A stretch of 64,000 nt of DNA from Natrialba asiatica DSM 12278 (GCF_000337555.1 NZ_AOIO01000017.1:82529-146528), one strand, 5' to 3'; positions 17,599 through 26,951 are shown, counted from the first letter of the stretch. A program made the numbers and translations. The notes: generated by a model not told the origin, from the letters alone.

Positions 17599-18735
17599 CT
17601 ATTTGAGCGCCGTCTCGAGTGCGACCATCGTCCGCTCGACGCGTTCCGTCCGTGCGTTGTGGCCCATGTGACCGATCCGGATGATATCGTCTTCGAGTTC
17701 ACCGAGGCCGGTCGCGACGACGACGTCGTGCTCGGTCCGCAACCGCTCCTGCAGGTCGGTCGCACTGCCGCTGAACTCGAGTGCGGTCACGGTCGGCGAA
17801 CAGGCCTCGTGAGACGCGGGGTACGGATCGAGTCCGAGTTCCGCTGCGCGGTCGCGACACAGCGTCGCAGCCGCCTCGTGGCGGTCGAAGACGGATTCGA
17901 GTCCTTCTTCGAGCAGCAAGTCGGCCGCGGCGTCCAGTCCCAGGACGTTCGCGGCGAGGTGGGTGTAGGGGAACCACTCTTCGCCCTCGTCGGCGGCGGT
18001 GCGCCAGGGCTCGAGGTCGGTGTACAGCGAGGCGGTCTCGACGCGCTCGATGCGGTCCCAGGCCCGGTCGCTGATCGTGCAGGTGGCGAGCCCCGGCGGG
18101 GCGCTGAAGCACTTCTGGCTCGCGCCGAGACAGACGTCGATCCGGTCTGTTGGGACGGGTGCGCCGCCGAGCGAGGAGACGGCGTCGACGACACTGATAA
18201 TGGTGTGGGACTCGAGCACGTCGAGGATCGGCTCGAGGTCGTTCAGCGTGCCGGTGGGAGTTTCGCAGTGGACCACGGTCGCCACGTCGAACGACTCGTC
18301 CGCGCTCTCGATTGCCGCCTCGACGGCGTTCGGGTCGAGCGTTTCGTCCCAGGAGATCTCACAGCGAACTGGCTCGCCGCCGTACTGCTCGACGAAATCG
18401 GCGAAGCCGTCGCCGTACAGCCCGTTCGAGAGACAGAGCACGCGGTCCCCGGGGGAGACGAGCGAGGCGATCGCAGCTTCGAGTCCCAGGATCCCCTCGC
18501 CGCCGAGGACGACGGTGTCCCTGTCGGGCGTGGCGGGAGCTTCCCCCGCCGGTCCGGCCGCGTGAATCCGGGTGAGTTTGTCCGTCAGATTCCGGTAGCA
18601 CGAGAAGAACTCGGGTTCGAGGTCGGGATTCGGCGCTGGCTCGGCCATCCGCTCTCTAACCGGGGCCGGGATCTCGGTCGGGCCGGGAGTCATCCGCAGT
18701 CGATCCGCAGCGAGACAGTCGGTAGTGTCGGTCAC
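17599..18735 (-). CDS. Class V aminotransferase (alanine-glyoxylate / serine-pyruvate type)
   Basis: 378 residues with the fold-type I class V layout. The N-terminal MTPGPTEIPAPVRERM motif is typical of alanine-glyoxylate transaminases; VLGGEGILGLEAAIASLVSPGDRVLCLSNG marks the PLP phosphate-binding region; DAVSSLGG carries the Asp that contacts the PLP nitrogen; GASQKCFSAPPGLA carries the Schiff-base Lys. It likely moves amino groups between Ala/Ser/Asp and glyoxylate or pyruvate; the exact donor is not readable. The ATG at 18735 gives MTDTTDCLAAD ahead of the conserved start. Confidence 0.88.
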   Translation of the reverse strand: MTDTTDCLAADRLRMTPGPTEIPAPVRERMAEPAPNPDLEPEFFSCYRNLTDKLTRIHAAGPAGEAPATPDRDTVVLGGEGILGLEAAIASLVSPGDRVLCLSNGLYGDGFADFVEQYGGEPVRCEISWDETLDPNAVEAAIESADESFDVATVVHCETPTGTLNDLEPILDVLESHTIISVVDAVSSLGGAPVPTDRIDVCLGASQKCFSAPPGLATCTISDRAWDRIERVETASLYTDLEPWRTAADEGEEWFPYTHLAANVLGLDAAADLLLEEGLESVFDRHEAAATLCRDRAAELGLDPYPASHEACSPTVTALEFSGSATDLQERLRTEHDVVVATGLGELEDDIIRIGHMGHNARTERVERTMVALETALK

Positions 18736-18863
18736 GGGTGCGTGAGACTATCGCTGGCGGGGACTAAAGTCGTCGGTGTCGTGGGCTGCCCACACCGCTG
18801 TCCCGCCGGAACGCCCGACTGGAAGGGGCTACCCTTATCGGTCGGGCCATCGCACTGTCGCGT

Positions 18864-19598
18864 ATGCACGTCACGTTTCTCGGCACCGGTAGCGCGATGC
18901 CGACCGGCGAGCGCTTCCAGGCTGGTATCCTCGTTCAAAACGACGACCGAACGCTCCTGGTCGACTGCGGCTCCGGCGTCCTCCACCGCCTGCAGCAGTC
19001 GGGCGTCGGCTACGAGAGCGTCTCGACGGTCCTGCTGACCCACCACCACCTAGACCACGTCGCCGACCTCCTGCCGCTGATGAAAGCCCGCTGGCTCGCC
19101 GGCGAGGAACACCTGGAGGTCGTCGGCCCCCAGGGAACCAAAGCGCTGCTGGACGACCTCCTCTCGGTCCACGAGTACATGCAGGATAAACTCGACCTGC
19201 AGGTTCGCGAGGTCGTCCCCGGCGAGTTCAGCGTCGCCGACTTCGACGTGACGGCCTACGAAACGCGCCACTCCTTGCCGTGTCTGGCCTACCGCTTCGG
19301 CGATCTGTTCACCTTCAGCGGCGACACCGAGGCGTTCGCGGGGCTGGCGAACTTCGCCGAGGGCTCCGCGATCCTGGCCCACGACTGTTCGTTCCCCGAC
19401 GACGTCGACGTCTCGAATCACCCGACGCCCGAAGCTCTCGGTCGCGAACTCGCGGGCCGTGATATCGGTCGCGTCTATCTGACGCATCTCTATCCGCATA
19501 CGGAGGGTCGCCACGAGGAAATGCTCGAATCGATCGGCACGCACTACGACGGCGACGTTCGGTTCGCGGAGGACTTGATGACGATATCGGTCGAGTAA
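18864..19598 (+). CDS. RNase Z-like metallo-beta-lactamase-fold hydrolase
   Basis: 244 residues. The opening MHVTFLGTGSAMPTGER and the metal motif THHHLDH are those of the RNase Z/arylsulfatase branch; further ligands are HDCSF (after SAILA) and THLYPH, and GDTEAF supplies the bridging Asp. It is shorter than authentic tRNase Z (about 300) and lacks an obvious exosite arm, so it may be a general phosphodiesterase or hydrolase instead of the tRNA 3'-processing enzyme. Divergent from the aminotransferase. Confidence 0.82.
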   Translation: MHVTFLGTGSAMPTGERFQAGILVQNDDRTLLVDCGSGVLHRLQQSGVGYESVSTVLLTHHHLDHVADLLPLMKARWLAGEEHLEVVGPQGTKALLDDLLSVHEYMQDKLDLQVREVVPGEFSVADFDVTAYETRHSLPCLAYRFGDLFTFSGDTEAFAGLANFAEGSAILAHDCSFPDDVDVSNHPTPEALGRELAGRDIGRVYLTHLYPHTEGRHEEMLESIGTHYDGDVRFAEDLMTISVE

Positions 19599-19651
19599 GC
19601 GCTGCTTCCGACTCGTTTTTACCCGATCGAGGAGACAACCGGGCAGCGTTG

Positions 19652-19665
19652 CGTATCCAAATACG
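19652..19665. promoter_or_regulatory. Palindrome next to the TATA of the RND exporter operon
   Basis: CGTAT-CCAA-ATACG directly precedes a TATA-like TATAA (19667-19671), about 85 nt upstream of the exporter start. A regulator bound here would block the promoter; the TrmB-family protein encoded at the end of the operon is the obvious candidate. Short, so it may be chance. Confidence 0.35.
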
Positions 19666-19751
19666 TATAACCGGTCCCGTTTGTAGGATCATAACAACAA
19701 CATGATCCAGGACGAACGGGAGCAACAGCTAGTCCCCGGGAGGGGGATCGA

Positions 19752-22700
19752 ATGAGCGCGCCCGAACGGCTCGCAGCGATCGTCACGAAACACTCGCGTG
19801 TCGTGCTCGTCGTACTCCTGCTCGCGACCGCGGTCGTCGGTGCAGGCGCGACGATGGTCGACGACGACTCGTCGCTCGACCAGTTCGAGACCGATTCGGA
19901 CGAGGCGCGGGCGCTCGAAGACATCGAGGGTAACTTTACGAGCGAGCAACAGGAGAACACGACGAGTTTGCAGGTGATAACCCGCACCGACGAGGGCGGC
20001 GACGGCGGGGAGAACGTGCTGACGAAATCGTCGCTCATCTCGTCGCTCGAGTTCCAGCAGGACGTTCGAGCGAACGAATCGATAAACGAAACGCTGGCCG
20101 ACGACCAGCCGATCACCGGCGTCGAGAACATCATCGCCATCTCGGCGATCAGAAGCGAGGAGGCGGACGCGCTGAACGAGACCAGCGCACGGCTCGAACG
20201 CGGGCTCAACGAGACGGTCGCGATTCAGCGCCAGTACGAGCAGCTAAACGCGACGTACGACGAATCCGATCCGGAGTACGAGACCCGCGCGGCCGAACTC
20301 GAAGCCCAACTCAATGCGACCGTCGAGAACGCGACGGCACCGCTGACCGACGCACAGACCGCCGAGTACGAGTCGGCCGTCCAACAGGCTCGCGATATCG
20401 AATCCCAGCGCTATCAGCTCGAGCAGACCACGGACGATCCGAACGAGTCCTCCGAGTACCAGGAGCTCACCGAGCAACTCGAGGGCGTCTATCAGGCCGG
20501 TACCGTGGGCGTGCTCGAAGAAGAGTACGCTGCACTCGAGGGCGGCGCTGATGGTGAGAACGACAGCGGCGACCGGCCGTCGCTCGACGAACAGATCGAC
20601 GCGCTCGAGGAACTCGACGACGACGAGTTCAGCGAACTCGTTGCGGAGACGCTCTCGGACGGCGAGGGCGAGGACAATCCGGCGATTTCGCTGATGCCGA
20701 CGTCGTACGAGCCGGGGAGTACGGAGGCCGACGCGCGATTGACATCGATCACGCAGTCGGCCGGGGGTGACGGCATGTCCGAGATGGGCGGGGTCGACGA
20801 TGCAGTCGTCGACAGCCAACTCGAGATTCGCGACATGGCGAACGAACACGAGGGCGACTACCTCGTCTTCGGGTCCGGCCTCATCACCGACGAGATCGAC
20901 CGGTCGATGGGCGATAGCCTCGCGATCGTCGGACCGCTCGCCTTGCTGTTCGTCGTCGTGGCGCTGCTGGTCGCCTACCGCGACCTGCTCGATATCGTCC
21001 TCGGTATCGTCGGGATCGGCGCGGTCCTCGTCTGGACGTTCGGCTTCATGGGCTGGGCCGGGATCGCGTTCAATCAGATGTTCGTCGCGGTGCCCGTGCT
21101 CTTGATCGGGTTATCGATCGACTACGCGATTCACGTCTTCATGCGCCACCGGGAGCAACGCGAGACCGAGCGGTCCGCGGACGCCGACGATCACGCCGGC
21201 TCGGTTCGCGGCTCGATGTCGGTCGCGCTCGCCGGCGTCGGCGTCGCGCTCGTCTGGGTGACGGCGACGACCGTCATCGGCTTCCTCTCGAATCTCGTCA
21301 GCCCGATCGGCCCGATCCGCGAGTTCGGCATCGTCAGTTCGGTCGGCATCGTCGCCGCGCTGATCGTCTTCGGCGCGCTGATCCCGGCCGCCAAAGTCGA
21401 ACTCGACGCGTTCCTCGAGGGTCGCGGCCTCGATCGACACAAGCGCGCGTTCGGGACCGGCGGCGGTCGCTTCAGCGAGGTGCTGACGCTCGGATCGACG
21501 GCGGCCCGAAAGATTCCGCTGATCGTGCTCGTCCTCGTGTTGGTGCTCTCCGTGGGCGGCGTCTACGGCGCGACGCAGGTCGACACCAGCTTCCAGGAGG
21601 AGGACTTCCTCGCGGAGGACCCGCCGGCCTGGACCGAGAGCCTGCCCGGCGGGATGAGTCCCGGCGAGTACCAGGCGAAAGACGACCTCGACTACGTCAA
21701 CCAGGAGTTCCAGCGCGCGGACAGTCAAGCGCAGCTCCTCGTCGAAGGTGACGTCGCCGATCCGGCCCTGTTAGAGCAGATCAATGCGACGCGCGAGGAG
21801 GCCGCATCGAGCGATGTCGCCTACGAGTTGGCGACGGGCGAGGCGGACGTGCAGGACCCGCTCTCGACGATGGAATCCGTCGCCGCGCAGAACGAGTCGT
21901 TCAACGAGTCGTTCACCGCGGCCGACACTGACAACGATGGCGTGCCAGACGAGAACGTCTCGGCGCTCTACGACGAACTCTTCGAGGTCGACGAGGAGGC
22001 AGCGGGTCAGGTGCTCCACCAAACCGACGACGGGGAGTACAATATGACGCGACTGGTCATCGGCACCGACGGCGGTGCAACGACGAGCGAGACGACCGAC
22101 GAGATGCGCGCCATCGCCGAAAGTCTCGAAGACGGCGGCGATGGCGACTGGACCGTCACCGCAACCGGCGATCCGATCGTGAGCTACATCGTCGAACAGG
22201 ACCTGCTCGACACCGTCCTCGAGAGCCTGCTGATCACGCTCGTGGCGGTGTTCGTCTTCCTCACGGCGGCCTACTGGCTGACCGGAAACAGCGCGACGCT
22301 CGGCACCGTCACGCTGTTGCCCGTCGCGTTCTCCGTCAGTTGGATTCTGGGGACGATGTACCTCCTCGGCATGCCGTTTAACGTGCTGACAGGGATGATC
22401 ACGAGCCTCACGATCGGACTCGGCGTCGCCTACAGCATCCACGTGAGCGCCCGCTACTCGCTCGAGTTAGAACGCCAGGGGAACGTCTGGTCGGCGCTTC
22501 GGACGACGGTGACCGGCACCGGCGGCGCACTGCTGGGCAGCGCGGCGACGACCGTCGGCGGCTTCGGCGTCCTCGCGTTCGCCATCCTGCCCGCCCTTCA
22601 GCAGTTCGGGATCATCACCGCGCTGACGATCACGTACGCGTTCCTCGCGAGCGTCGTCGTCCTTCCGACGCTGCTGGTCCTCTGGACGCGGTACTTCGGC

Positions 22701-22820
22701 CCGGACGTGTCGTTCGACTTCGATCCGACCGCCGAACCGACCCCCGCAAGCGACGGCGGCGCGCCGGCGGACGCTGCCACCGCCGAGGACACCGCCTCGG
22801 AAGACGGTGACGACCGATGA
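19752..22820 (+). CDS. RND/MMPL-family exporter
   Basis: 1,022 residues. An N-terminal helix (17-36) is followed by a large extracytoplasmic loop (about 40-385), rich in Glu/Gln helices that may form a coiled coil. Five to six helices then form the first sterol-sensing/MMPL block (LAIVGPLALLFVVVALLVAYR ... GLSIDYAIHVFMRHREQ), followed by a second loop and second helix block (TIGLGVAYSIHVSARYS). The paired GLSIDYAIH and GLGVAYSIH motifs mark the two RND halves. Such archaeal proteins export lipids or hydrophobic compounds by proton antiport. The C-terminus is an acidic Ala/Asp tail. It overlaps the downstream regulator gene by 4 nt (ATGA). Confidence 0.9.
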   Translation: MSAPERLAAIVTKHSRVVLVVLLLATAVVGAGATMVDDDSSLDQFETDSDEARALEDIEGNFTSEQQENTTSLQVITRTDEGGDGGENVLTKSSLISSLEFQQDVRANESINETLADDQPITGVENIIAISAIRSEEADALNETSARLERGLNETVAIQRQYEQLNATYDESDPEYETRAAELEAQLNATVENATAPLTDAQTAEYESAVQQARDIESQRYQLEQTTDDPNESSEYQELTEQLEGVYQAGTVGVLEEEYAALEGGADGENDSGDRPSLDEQIDALEELDDDEFSELVAETLSDGEGEDNPAISLMPTSYEPGSTEADARLTSITQSAGGDGMSEMGGVDDAVVDSQLEIRDMANEHEGDYLVFGSGLITDEIDRSMGDSLAIVGPLALLFVVVALLVAYRDLLDIVLGIVGIGAVLVWTFGFMGWAGIAFNQMFVAVPVLLIGLSIDYAIHVFMRHREQRETERSADADDHAGSVRGSMSVALAGVGVALVWVTATTVIGFLSNLVSPIGPIREFGIVSSVGIVAALIVFGALIPAAKVELDAFLEGRGLDRHKRAFGTGGGRFSEVLTLGSTAARKIPLIVLVLVLVLSVGGVYGATQVDTSFQEEDFLAEDPPAWTESLPGGMSPGEYQAKDDLDYVNQEFQRADSQAQLLVEGDVADPALLEQINATREEAASSDVAYELATGEADVQDPLSTMESVAAQNESFNESFTAADTDNDGVPDENVSALYDELFEVDEEAAGQVLHQTDDGEYNMTRLVIGTDGGATTSETTDEMRAIAESLEDGGDGDWTVTATGDPIVSYIVEQDLLDTVLESLLITLVAVFVFLTAAYWLTGNSATLGTVTLLPVAFSVSWILGTMYLLGMPFNVLTGMITSLTIGLGVAYSIHVSARYSLELERQGNVWSALRTTVTGTGGALLGSAATTVGGFGVLAFAILPALQQFGIITALTITYAFLASVVVLPTLLVLWTRYFGPDVSFDFDPTAEPTPASDGGAPADAATAEDTASEDGDDR

Positions 22821-23566
22821 CCGCCGACGAATCCGAGGCGATCGACGCTTTCGAACACCTCGGACTCACCAGCTACGAGGCCAAGGTCTTCATCGCCCTC
22901 CAGCGACTCGGCTCCGGCACCGCCCGCGACGTCGCCCGAACCACCGACGTTCCCCGCTCGCAGGTCTACAGCGTCGCCGAAAGCCTCGCCGAGCACGGCC
23001 TCCTCGACGTCCAACAGGCCAGCCCGATCCGGTATCGGCCGGTCGACATCGAGGACGCCCGCACGATCCTGCGCGACCGATTCGAACACGAACAGGACCG
23101 CGCCTTCGAGTTCGTCGATCAGGTCTCGGAAGCGGTCGCCGACGAGGAAACCCAGGAGGACATCTGGACCGTCCGCGGCCGCGACCGGATCGACGACCGC
23201 ACCGTCGACCTGCTCTCGAGCGCCGACGAGCGTCTCGTCTTCGCGACGCGCCTTCCCGAACTCCTCACGGACGCGATCGGACACGTCCTCGAAGAGCGGG
23301 CGCGCGCCGGCGTCGAGACGATCGCAGTTAGCCGCACCGACACCGTCTGCGACCGCTTCGCTGAACTCGAGGGCGTCTCCGTCGAGTCCCCGACGAGACC
23401 CCGCACGGACGACCACCGGTCCGGGCGGATCGCCATCGTCGACGACGACGGAATCCTGCTCAGCGTCGTCGACGACGGCGGCGAAGAGACCGCCATTTGG
23501 AGTTCGGAATCGCTGTTTGCCACCGTTCTCATCCAGCTCATCGAGGCGAACCAGCACGTTCGCTGA
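22817..23566 (+). CDS. TrmB-family transcriptional regulator
   Basis: 249 residues. The N-terminal winged helix is typical of TrmB: LTSYEAKVFIALQRLGSGTARDVARTTDVPRSQVYSVAESLAEHGLLDVQQ (about 15-65). A helical linker and a sensor domain with strands and EERARAGVETIAVS follow. Its ATG overlaps the exporter TGA, so the two are translationally coupled; I infer that it controls the exporter operon, sensing the exported compound. The C-terminal domain is shorter than the sugar-binding one of classical TrmB, so the ligand is unlikely to be maltose or trehalose. Confidence 0.88.
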   Translation: MTADESEAIDAFEHLGLTSYEAKVFIALQRLGSGTARDVARTTDVPRSQVYSVAESLAEHGLLDVQQASPIRYRPVDIEDARTILRDRFEHEQDRAFEFVDQVSEAVADEETQEDIWTVRGRDRIDDRTVDLLSSADERLVFATRLPELLTDAIGHVLEERARAGVETIAVSRTDTVCDRFAELEGVSVESPTRPRTDDHRSGRIAIVDDDGILLSVVDDGGEETAIWSSESLFATVLIQLIEANQHVR

Positions 23567-23574
23567 CGATGCCT

Positions 23575-23606
23575 GACGGGATCAGCCCGTCGTGAGGGGC
23601 TCTTTT
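23575..23606 (+). terminator. Possible intrinsic terminator after the exporter-trmB operon
   Basis: GACGGG-ATCAG-CCCGTC (6-bp stem, 23575-23591) lies 9 nt behind the regulator stop and is followed by CTCTTTT near 23600. Stem plus a short T-run suggests transcription ends here. The rest of the gap to 23743 shows no gene. Confidence 0.4.
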
Positions 23607-23743
23607 CCCGCCGCCGTACCGCCGGCTTCTCAGCCGAACGTCGATGCAATGACTACTCGAGCGCGTCTCGCGGATCGTCGTCGTCGGCACCGACCGCCCG
23701 AGTGCGATCGATATGTGAGCGTAAGTCGTCTCGTCCGGCAGTA

Positions 23744-24061
23744 TCAGCGGACGCGCCGAATCGCACGCAGGTTGTTGCTCACCGCAACGATTCCGATACC
23801 GGCGATCGCGGCGGGGACGAGAACTCGCATTCGGTATCCAGCGAGGAATAGGTACCCCCCATAGAACGCCAGAAACAGCACACCCTTGAACGCCCCGAAC
23901 CGGACGAGTCCGCCCGGCGTCGGCGGCTCGCCGAGTAGTCTGCGCACGAACGCCGATCCCTCCTCGAGTTCAGCGTACCGGAGTCCGGCGGCGGTCGTAA
24001 TGAGATCGCCGAGCCCGTACGAGCACACTGCGAGGAGCCACAGCACGGCGTGGTCGGTCAT
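23744..24061 (-). CDS. Small membrane protein (DUF5658-like)
   Basis: 105 residues from the ATG at 24061. It has three hydrophobic segments (WLLAVCSYGLGDLITTAAGL, VLFLAFYGGYLFLAGY, VLVPAAIAGIGIVAVSN) and a charged loop LRYAELEEGSAFVRRLLGEPP. The GDLITT-plus-acidic-loop pattern is reminiscent of DUF5658 membrane proteins. The function is unknown. It is transcribed in the same direction as pelA, whose stop lies 37 nt upstream of this start, so the two may form an operon. Confidence 0.7.
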   Translation of the reverse strand: MTDHAVLWLLAVCSYGLGDLITTAAGLRYAELEEGSAFVRRLLGEPPTPGGLVRFGAFKGVLFLAFYGGYLFLAGYRMRVLVPAAIAGIGIVAVSNNLRAIRRVR

Positions 24062-24098
24062 ACGAGTGAGTCGGAACCATCGCGGTCCCAAAGCGTCA

Positions 24099-25166
24099 TC
24101 ATTCGAGCCGGTATCGCAACAGCGCCGCGATGCCGCCGAGGTTCGAGAGCTGCTGTCCCGGCGGGAACTCGCTCGAGAAGACGGTTACGTCGCCGCCTTT
24201 CTGTTCGGTCGTGCGGACGATCTCGTCCACGTCGACGGCCCACTCACCATCCGGGCCGCGCTCCTTGCGGAGCCGGTCGTCGAGAACCAGGAGTCGCTCG
24301 ATCGCGCCGAACTCGGCCGCCTGCTCGACTTCTTCGGGACCGTAGGCCGCCTTCGCACCCTGGGCGATGCGCTCGGTGAGTTCGTCGATGAACTCGGCCT
24401 CGCGCTCGATGCGGGTCTCCTGTTGGACGTCCGCGACCGCGCCGCGCTTTAGCACCTCGTGGACGCCCCGGTCACCGACGCTCGCCGTATCGACCATCGT
24501 GATCCGTTCTGCGACTTCGGGCTCGTTGTCCTCGATGTACTTTCGGGCGTCCTGTTTCGTAAAGCCGGGGCCGGCGAGGATGATCGCGTCCGCGTCCTGG
24601 CGTTTGAGCACGTCGCCGAGTTCGGCGAACAGTTCCGAGCGCTCGCGTGCGTACTCGCCTTTGCCGGTCGGGCCGGTGATCGCCGCCCGTTCTTCGGTGC
24701 CGTACTGGGCGACGGTGTGGACGTGGGCCTGGCCCTCCTCGACGGTCGCGATGGCCACGTCGGGATTCTCGGTGGCTTCCTCGGCCTCTTCGAGGCGGGC
24801 CTCCTGATCCGGCTTGAAGCGTTTCTCGATCGAGATTTCTTCGCGTCCCTCGACGTTCAGGGTGTGGTGAAAACCGAGTTGGTCCTCGCGCGAGCAGGCG
24901 ACGATTTCGCCGCCGACGCGCAGCCGGTTTGCGAACTTGTGGAACTCGATGTCCTCGACGGCGATGGCGACCCACATGGGTTCGCGCTCGCCGCCCGTAT
25001 CGCGCATCTGATCGTCGTTGCGCTGGATGCGTCGGGTCGTGTCACCCGCGACGCGGTCGCCGGGCTCTAGGACGTACTGGAGGTGCCAGAGATCGTCGAC
25101 GCTCTCGGGGACGACGGTAACCCGCTCGCGCCCGCCATCGAGCGGTTCCCGGTCTTTGATCTGCAT
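24099..25166 (-). CDS. pelA: Pelota, mRNA surveillance / ribosome rescue factor
   Basis: 355 residues with three eRF1-like domains: an Sm-like N-domain (about 1-130; [24 protein letters not shown]), a central domain (about 135-250; [27 protein letters not shown]) and a C-domain (about 255-350) ending [14 protein letters not shown]. There is no GGQ, as expected for pelota. With ABCE1 and an aEF1A-type GTPase it splits stalled ribosomes. An NFACT/RqcH homologue is encoded 1.8 kb away, so two rescue factors lie close together. Confidence 0.93.
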   Translation of the reverse strand: MQIKDREPLDGGRERVTVVPESVDDLWHLQYVLEPGDRVAGDTTRRIQRNDDQMRDTGGEREPMWVAIAVEDIEFHKFANRLRVGGEIVACSREDQLGFHHTLNVEGREEISIEKRFKPDQEARLEEAEEATENPDVAIATVEEGQAHVHTVAQYGTEERAAITGPTGKGEYARERSELFAELGDVLKRQDADAIILAGPGFTKQDARKYIEDNEPEVAERITMVDTASVGDRGVHEVLKRGAVADVQQETRIEREAEFIDELTERIAQGAKAAYGPEEVEQAAEFGAIERLLVLDDRLRKERGPDGEWAVDVDEIVRTTEQKGGDVTVFSSEFPPGQQLSNLGGIAALLRYRLE

Positions 25167-25245
25167 ACCCGTCAGTCCGGGCGGACCGGTAAAAGGTGCT
25201 GTTATTCACAAACTGCGGCCGGGCGGGTGGTTCAGGCGGGCTGCT

Positions 25246-25311
25246 GGCAGTCCGTTCCGGCGCACCCGCGACTGTCTTCGGGTGCCCGGGAAATCGGTAC
25301 AGCAGACCGTC
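25246..25311 (-). repeat. Post-stop repeat, copy 2 (after the amidase)
   Basis: Read on the minus strand, it begins right after the amidase TGA: 13 nt, then the shared core ACCGATTTCCCGG, then GGCACCCG and CGGGTGCGCC, which can pair into a strong hairpin, then GGAACGGACTGCC. It aligns with copy 3 over its whole length apart from a 2-nt gap. Confidence 0.7.
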
Positions 25312-26268
25312 TCAGGCGTGAGCCAGGTAATTCTCCGAGCACCAGACCCACTCGTTGTACGCCGGGACGTGCAGTCCCCACCAGGTGATGCCGTCGCAGT
25401 CCTCGGGACCGTTCATGACTTCACCCTGGGTTCCCTCCGGCAGCGTCAACACGACGTCGTCGTTGAGACACGGCTGCTCGCGACCGTTGAGAGCCGTCGT
25501 CGTGACGACCTGATCGCCGTCCTGGAACTTGTCGCCGCCACCGCCACCGCCGCCGTCACGAACCAGACTCGCAAAGTGATCCATATCCCAGTCCGGATAC
25601 GGGCAGGTCCGGCCGCCGTGATAGAAACTGCTACAGTCGCCGTCCGGCACGTGCGTATGCCCGATGATCCCCCCCGGCTCGTTCTGGATACAGGTATTGC
25701 TCGTGTAGAACTCGAGCGGAATGTCGTGCATGTCGGCGATACAGCGGACGAGTTCAGCTGAAGACTCGTAGCAGGCGTCGGTGATGCCGTTGTCGTTGAA
25801 CCACTCGTGTTCGATGCCGATCGAGCGGTGGTTGGCGATGTACCTGGCGTGCCACGCCGCCCGGTCGTGGTGTACCAGTTGGTCGACGTGGCCCGCCGAC
25901 GGCCCCTCGGTCCAGTCGTAGTTCTTCACGAGGTAGTGCGAACTCACGCCCGAACTCGAACTCGTCAGCGTGCTGAGCGCACCCTGATACGCACCCGCCG
26001 TGACGTGGATGACGATCCAGTTGATCCCGTAGTTTCGCGCGCTGTGATTCGCCGCTTCGACCCAGCGATCCGCCGCGCTACACTCGGTGTGTGAGGCCGC
26101 GACGCGCTCACCTTGCGCGGCGAGCACCGTTCCCGAGCCGGCGGCGACACCCGTCGCCCGGAGAAACGACCGCCGGTTCCAGTCGCTCCCATCGCGTTCC
26201 GTGTCGACGGACTCGTCGGCTGAACTCGAATCTCGCTCCGAACCGTGGCTTGTGCACTCAAGACACAT
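25312..26268 (-). CDS. Tat-exported N-acetylmuramoyl-L-alanine amidase-like protein with SH3-type tail
   Basis: 318 residues. A Tat signal (WNRRSFLRATGVAAGSGTVLA, about 31-52) follows a 30-residue acidic leader containing CxxC. The Amidase_2/PGRP domain (about 75-235) keeps zinc ligands: H in IVIHVTAG, H in IIGHTHVPDG and the Cys of GDCSSF. A Gly-run linker (GGGGGGGD) leads to an SH3b-like domain (about 250-316; VVTTTALNGREQPCLNDDVVLTLPEGTQGEV). The family cuts peptidoglycan peptides, yet haloarchaea have none; it may attack bacterial competitors or scavenge walls. Many Cys residues suggest extracellular disulfides. Divergent from the membrane protein at 26445. Confidence 0.85.
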   Translation of the reverse strand: MCLECTSHGSERDSSSADESVDTERDGSDWNRRSFLRATGVAAGSGTVLAAQGERVAASHTECSAADRWVEAANHSARNYGINWIVIHVTAGAYQGALSTLTSSSSGVSSHYLVKNYDWTEGPSAGHVDQLVHHDRAAWHARYIANHRSIGIEHEWFNDNGITDACYESSAELVRCIADMHDIPLEFYTSNTCIQNEPGGIIGHTHVPDGDCSSFYHGGRTCPYPDWDMDHFASLVRDGGGGGGGDKFQDGDQVVTTTALNGREQPCLNDDVVLTLPEGTQGEVMNGPEDCDGITWWGLHVPAYNEWVWCSENYLAHA

Positions 26269-26404
26269 GAGGAGACAGTACGTTGTGAGCTACAATAATA
26301 GTTATTGGGAATTACTCGTAGAGAGAACATCGAACGTGATATTCCGAGGTAGCCGCAATCGGCGGGGGCAAATAGATTTAAGTAGGTGTGTAAAGCATGT
26401 TTTA

Positions 26405-26424
26405 CTGTAAAGGTCGCTTTACAG
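26405..26424. promoter_or_regulatory. Perfect palindrome, likely operator
   Basis: CTGTAAAG-GTCG-CTTTACAG: 8-bp perfect arms around 4 nt. It lies 20 nt upstream of the ATG at 26445 and about 25 nt downstream of a TATA-like TTTAAGTA. A further TGTAAAG half-site occurs at about 26389, giving a direct repeat of the arm. The position over the likely transcription start suits repression. It could also form an RNA hairpin in the leader. Confidence 0.55.
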
Positions 26425-26444
26425 ACCTCGGGTGCCATCGATCC

Positions 26445-26861
26445 ATGACAGAAACGACGCTCCCGTTGATTCGGAACGACAGCCCAGCGACGTACAAACG
26501 ACTGATGGGAATCTGCGGTGTCGCCGGCGGTCTCGCGCTCGGTATCGGGACGGCGTTGAACCGTCCCGTCATCGCAGTTGTGCTCTACGCCGTCGGGCTG
26601 ACCGCAGCGGTGGTGATTCCGTACGGGACGGCGGGGCCACTGTTCGACGAGCGCGATGACGCGATCCACCGACGGGCCAGCGGAACCACGCTGGCGCTGT
26701 TCGGATGGCTATCGGCGCTCGTGTACCCGTCGCTGGTCGTCCTCTCGGGGACGAAACTCTTCTCGTGGGGGCCGGCCAGCGCAGCGGTTGCGTGGACGAC
26801 CGTCGTCGTCTACGGAACCTACGCCGTCGCACTTGGGTACTTCCGCCATACCGCCGGGTAA
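26445..26861 (+). CDS. Four-helix membrane protein (DUF2178-like)
   Basis: 138 residues from the ATG at 26445 (an upstream in-frame ATG at 26397 would run through the palindrome and look non-coding). It has four hydrophobic segments in two pairs, separated by a charged loop LFDERDDAIHRRASG. DERD plus HRRA between helices 2 and 3 is the pattern seen in DUF2178 membrane proteins, often found beside a small HTH regulator; none is adjacent here. The function is unknown; the operator-like palindrome implies regulated expression. Confidence 0.7.
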   Translation: MTETTLPLIRNDSPATYKRLMGICGVAGGLALGIGTALNRPVIAVVLYAVGLTAAVVIPYGTAGPLFDERDDAIHRRASGTTLALFGWLSALVYPSLVVLSGTKLFSWGPASAAVAWTTVVVYGTYAVALGYFRHTAG

Positions 26862-26951
26862 CACCGACGAAAGCGGCGTCGCGAGAAAAGCGGTGACGGC
26901 GTGAACGCGGCGTCGATTCTGCGCTTCGGATCAGCGACGGGGCCGATCGCC

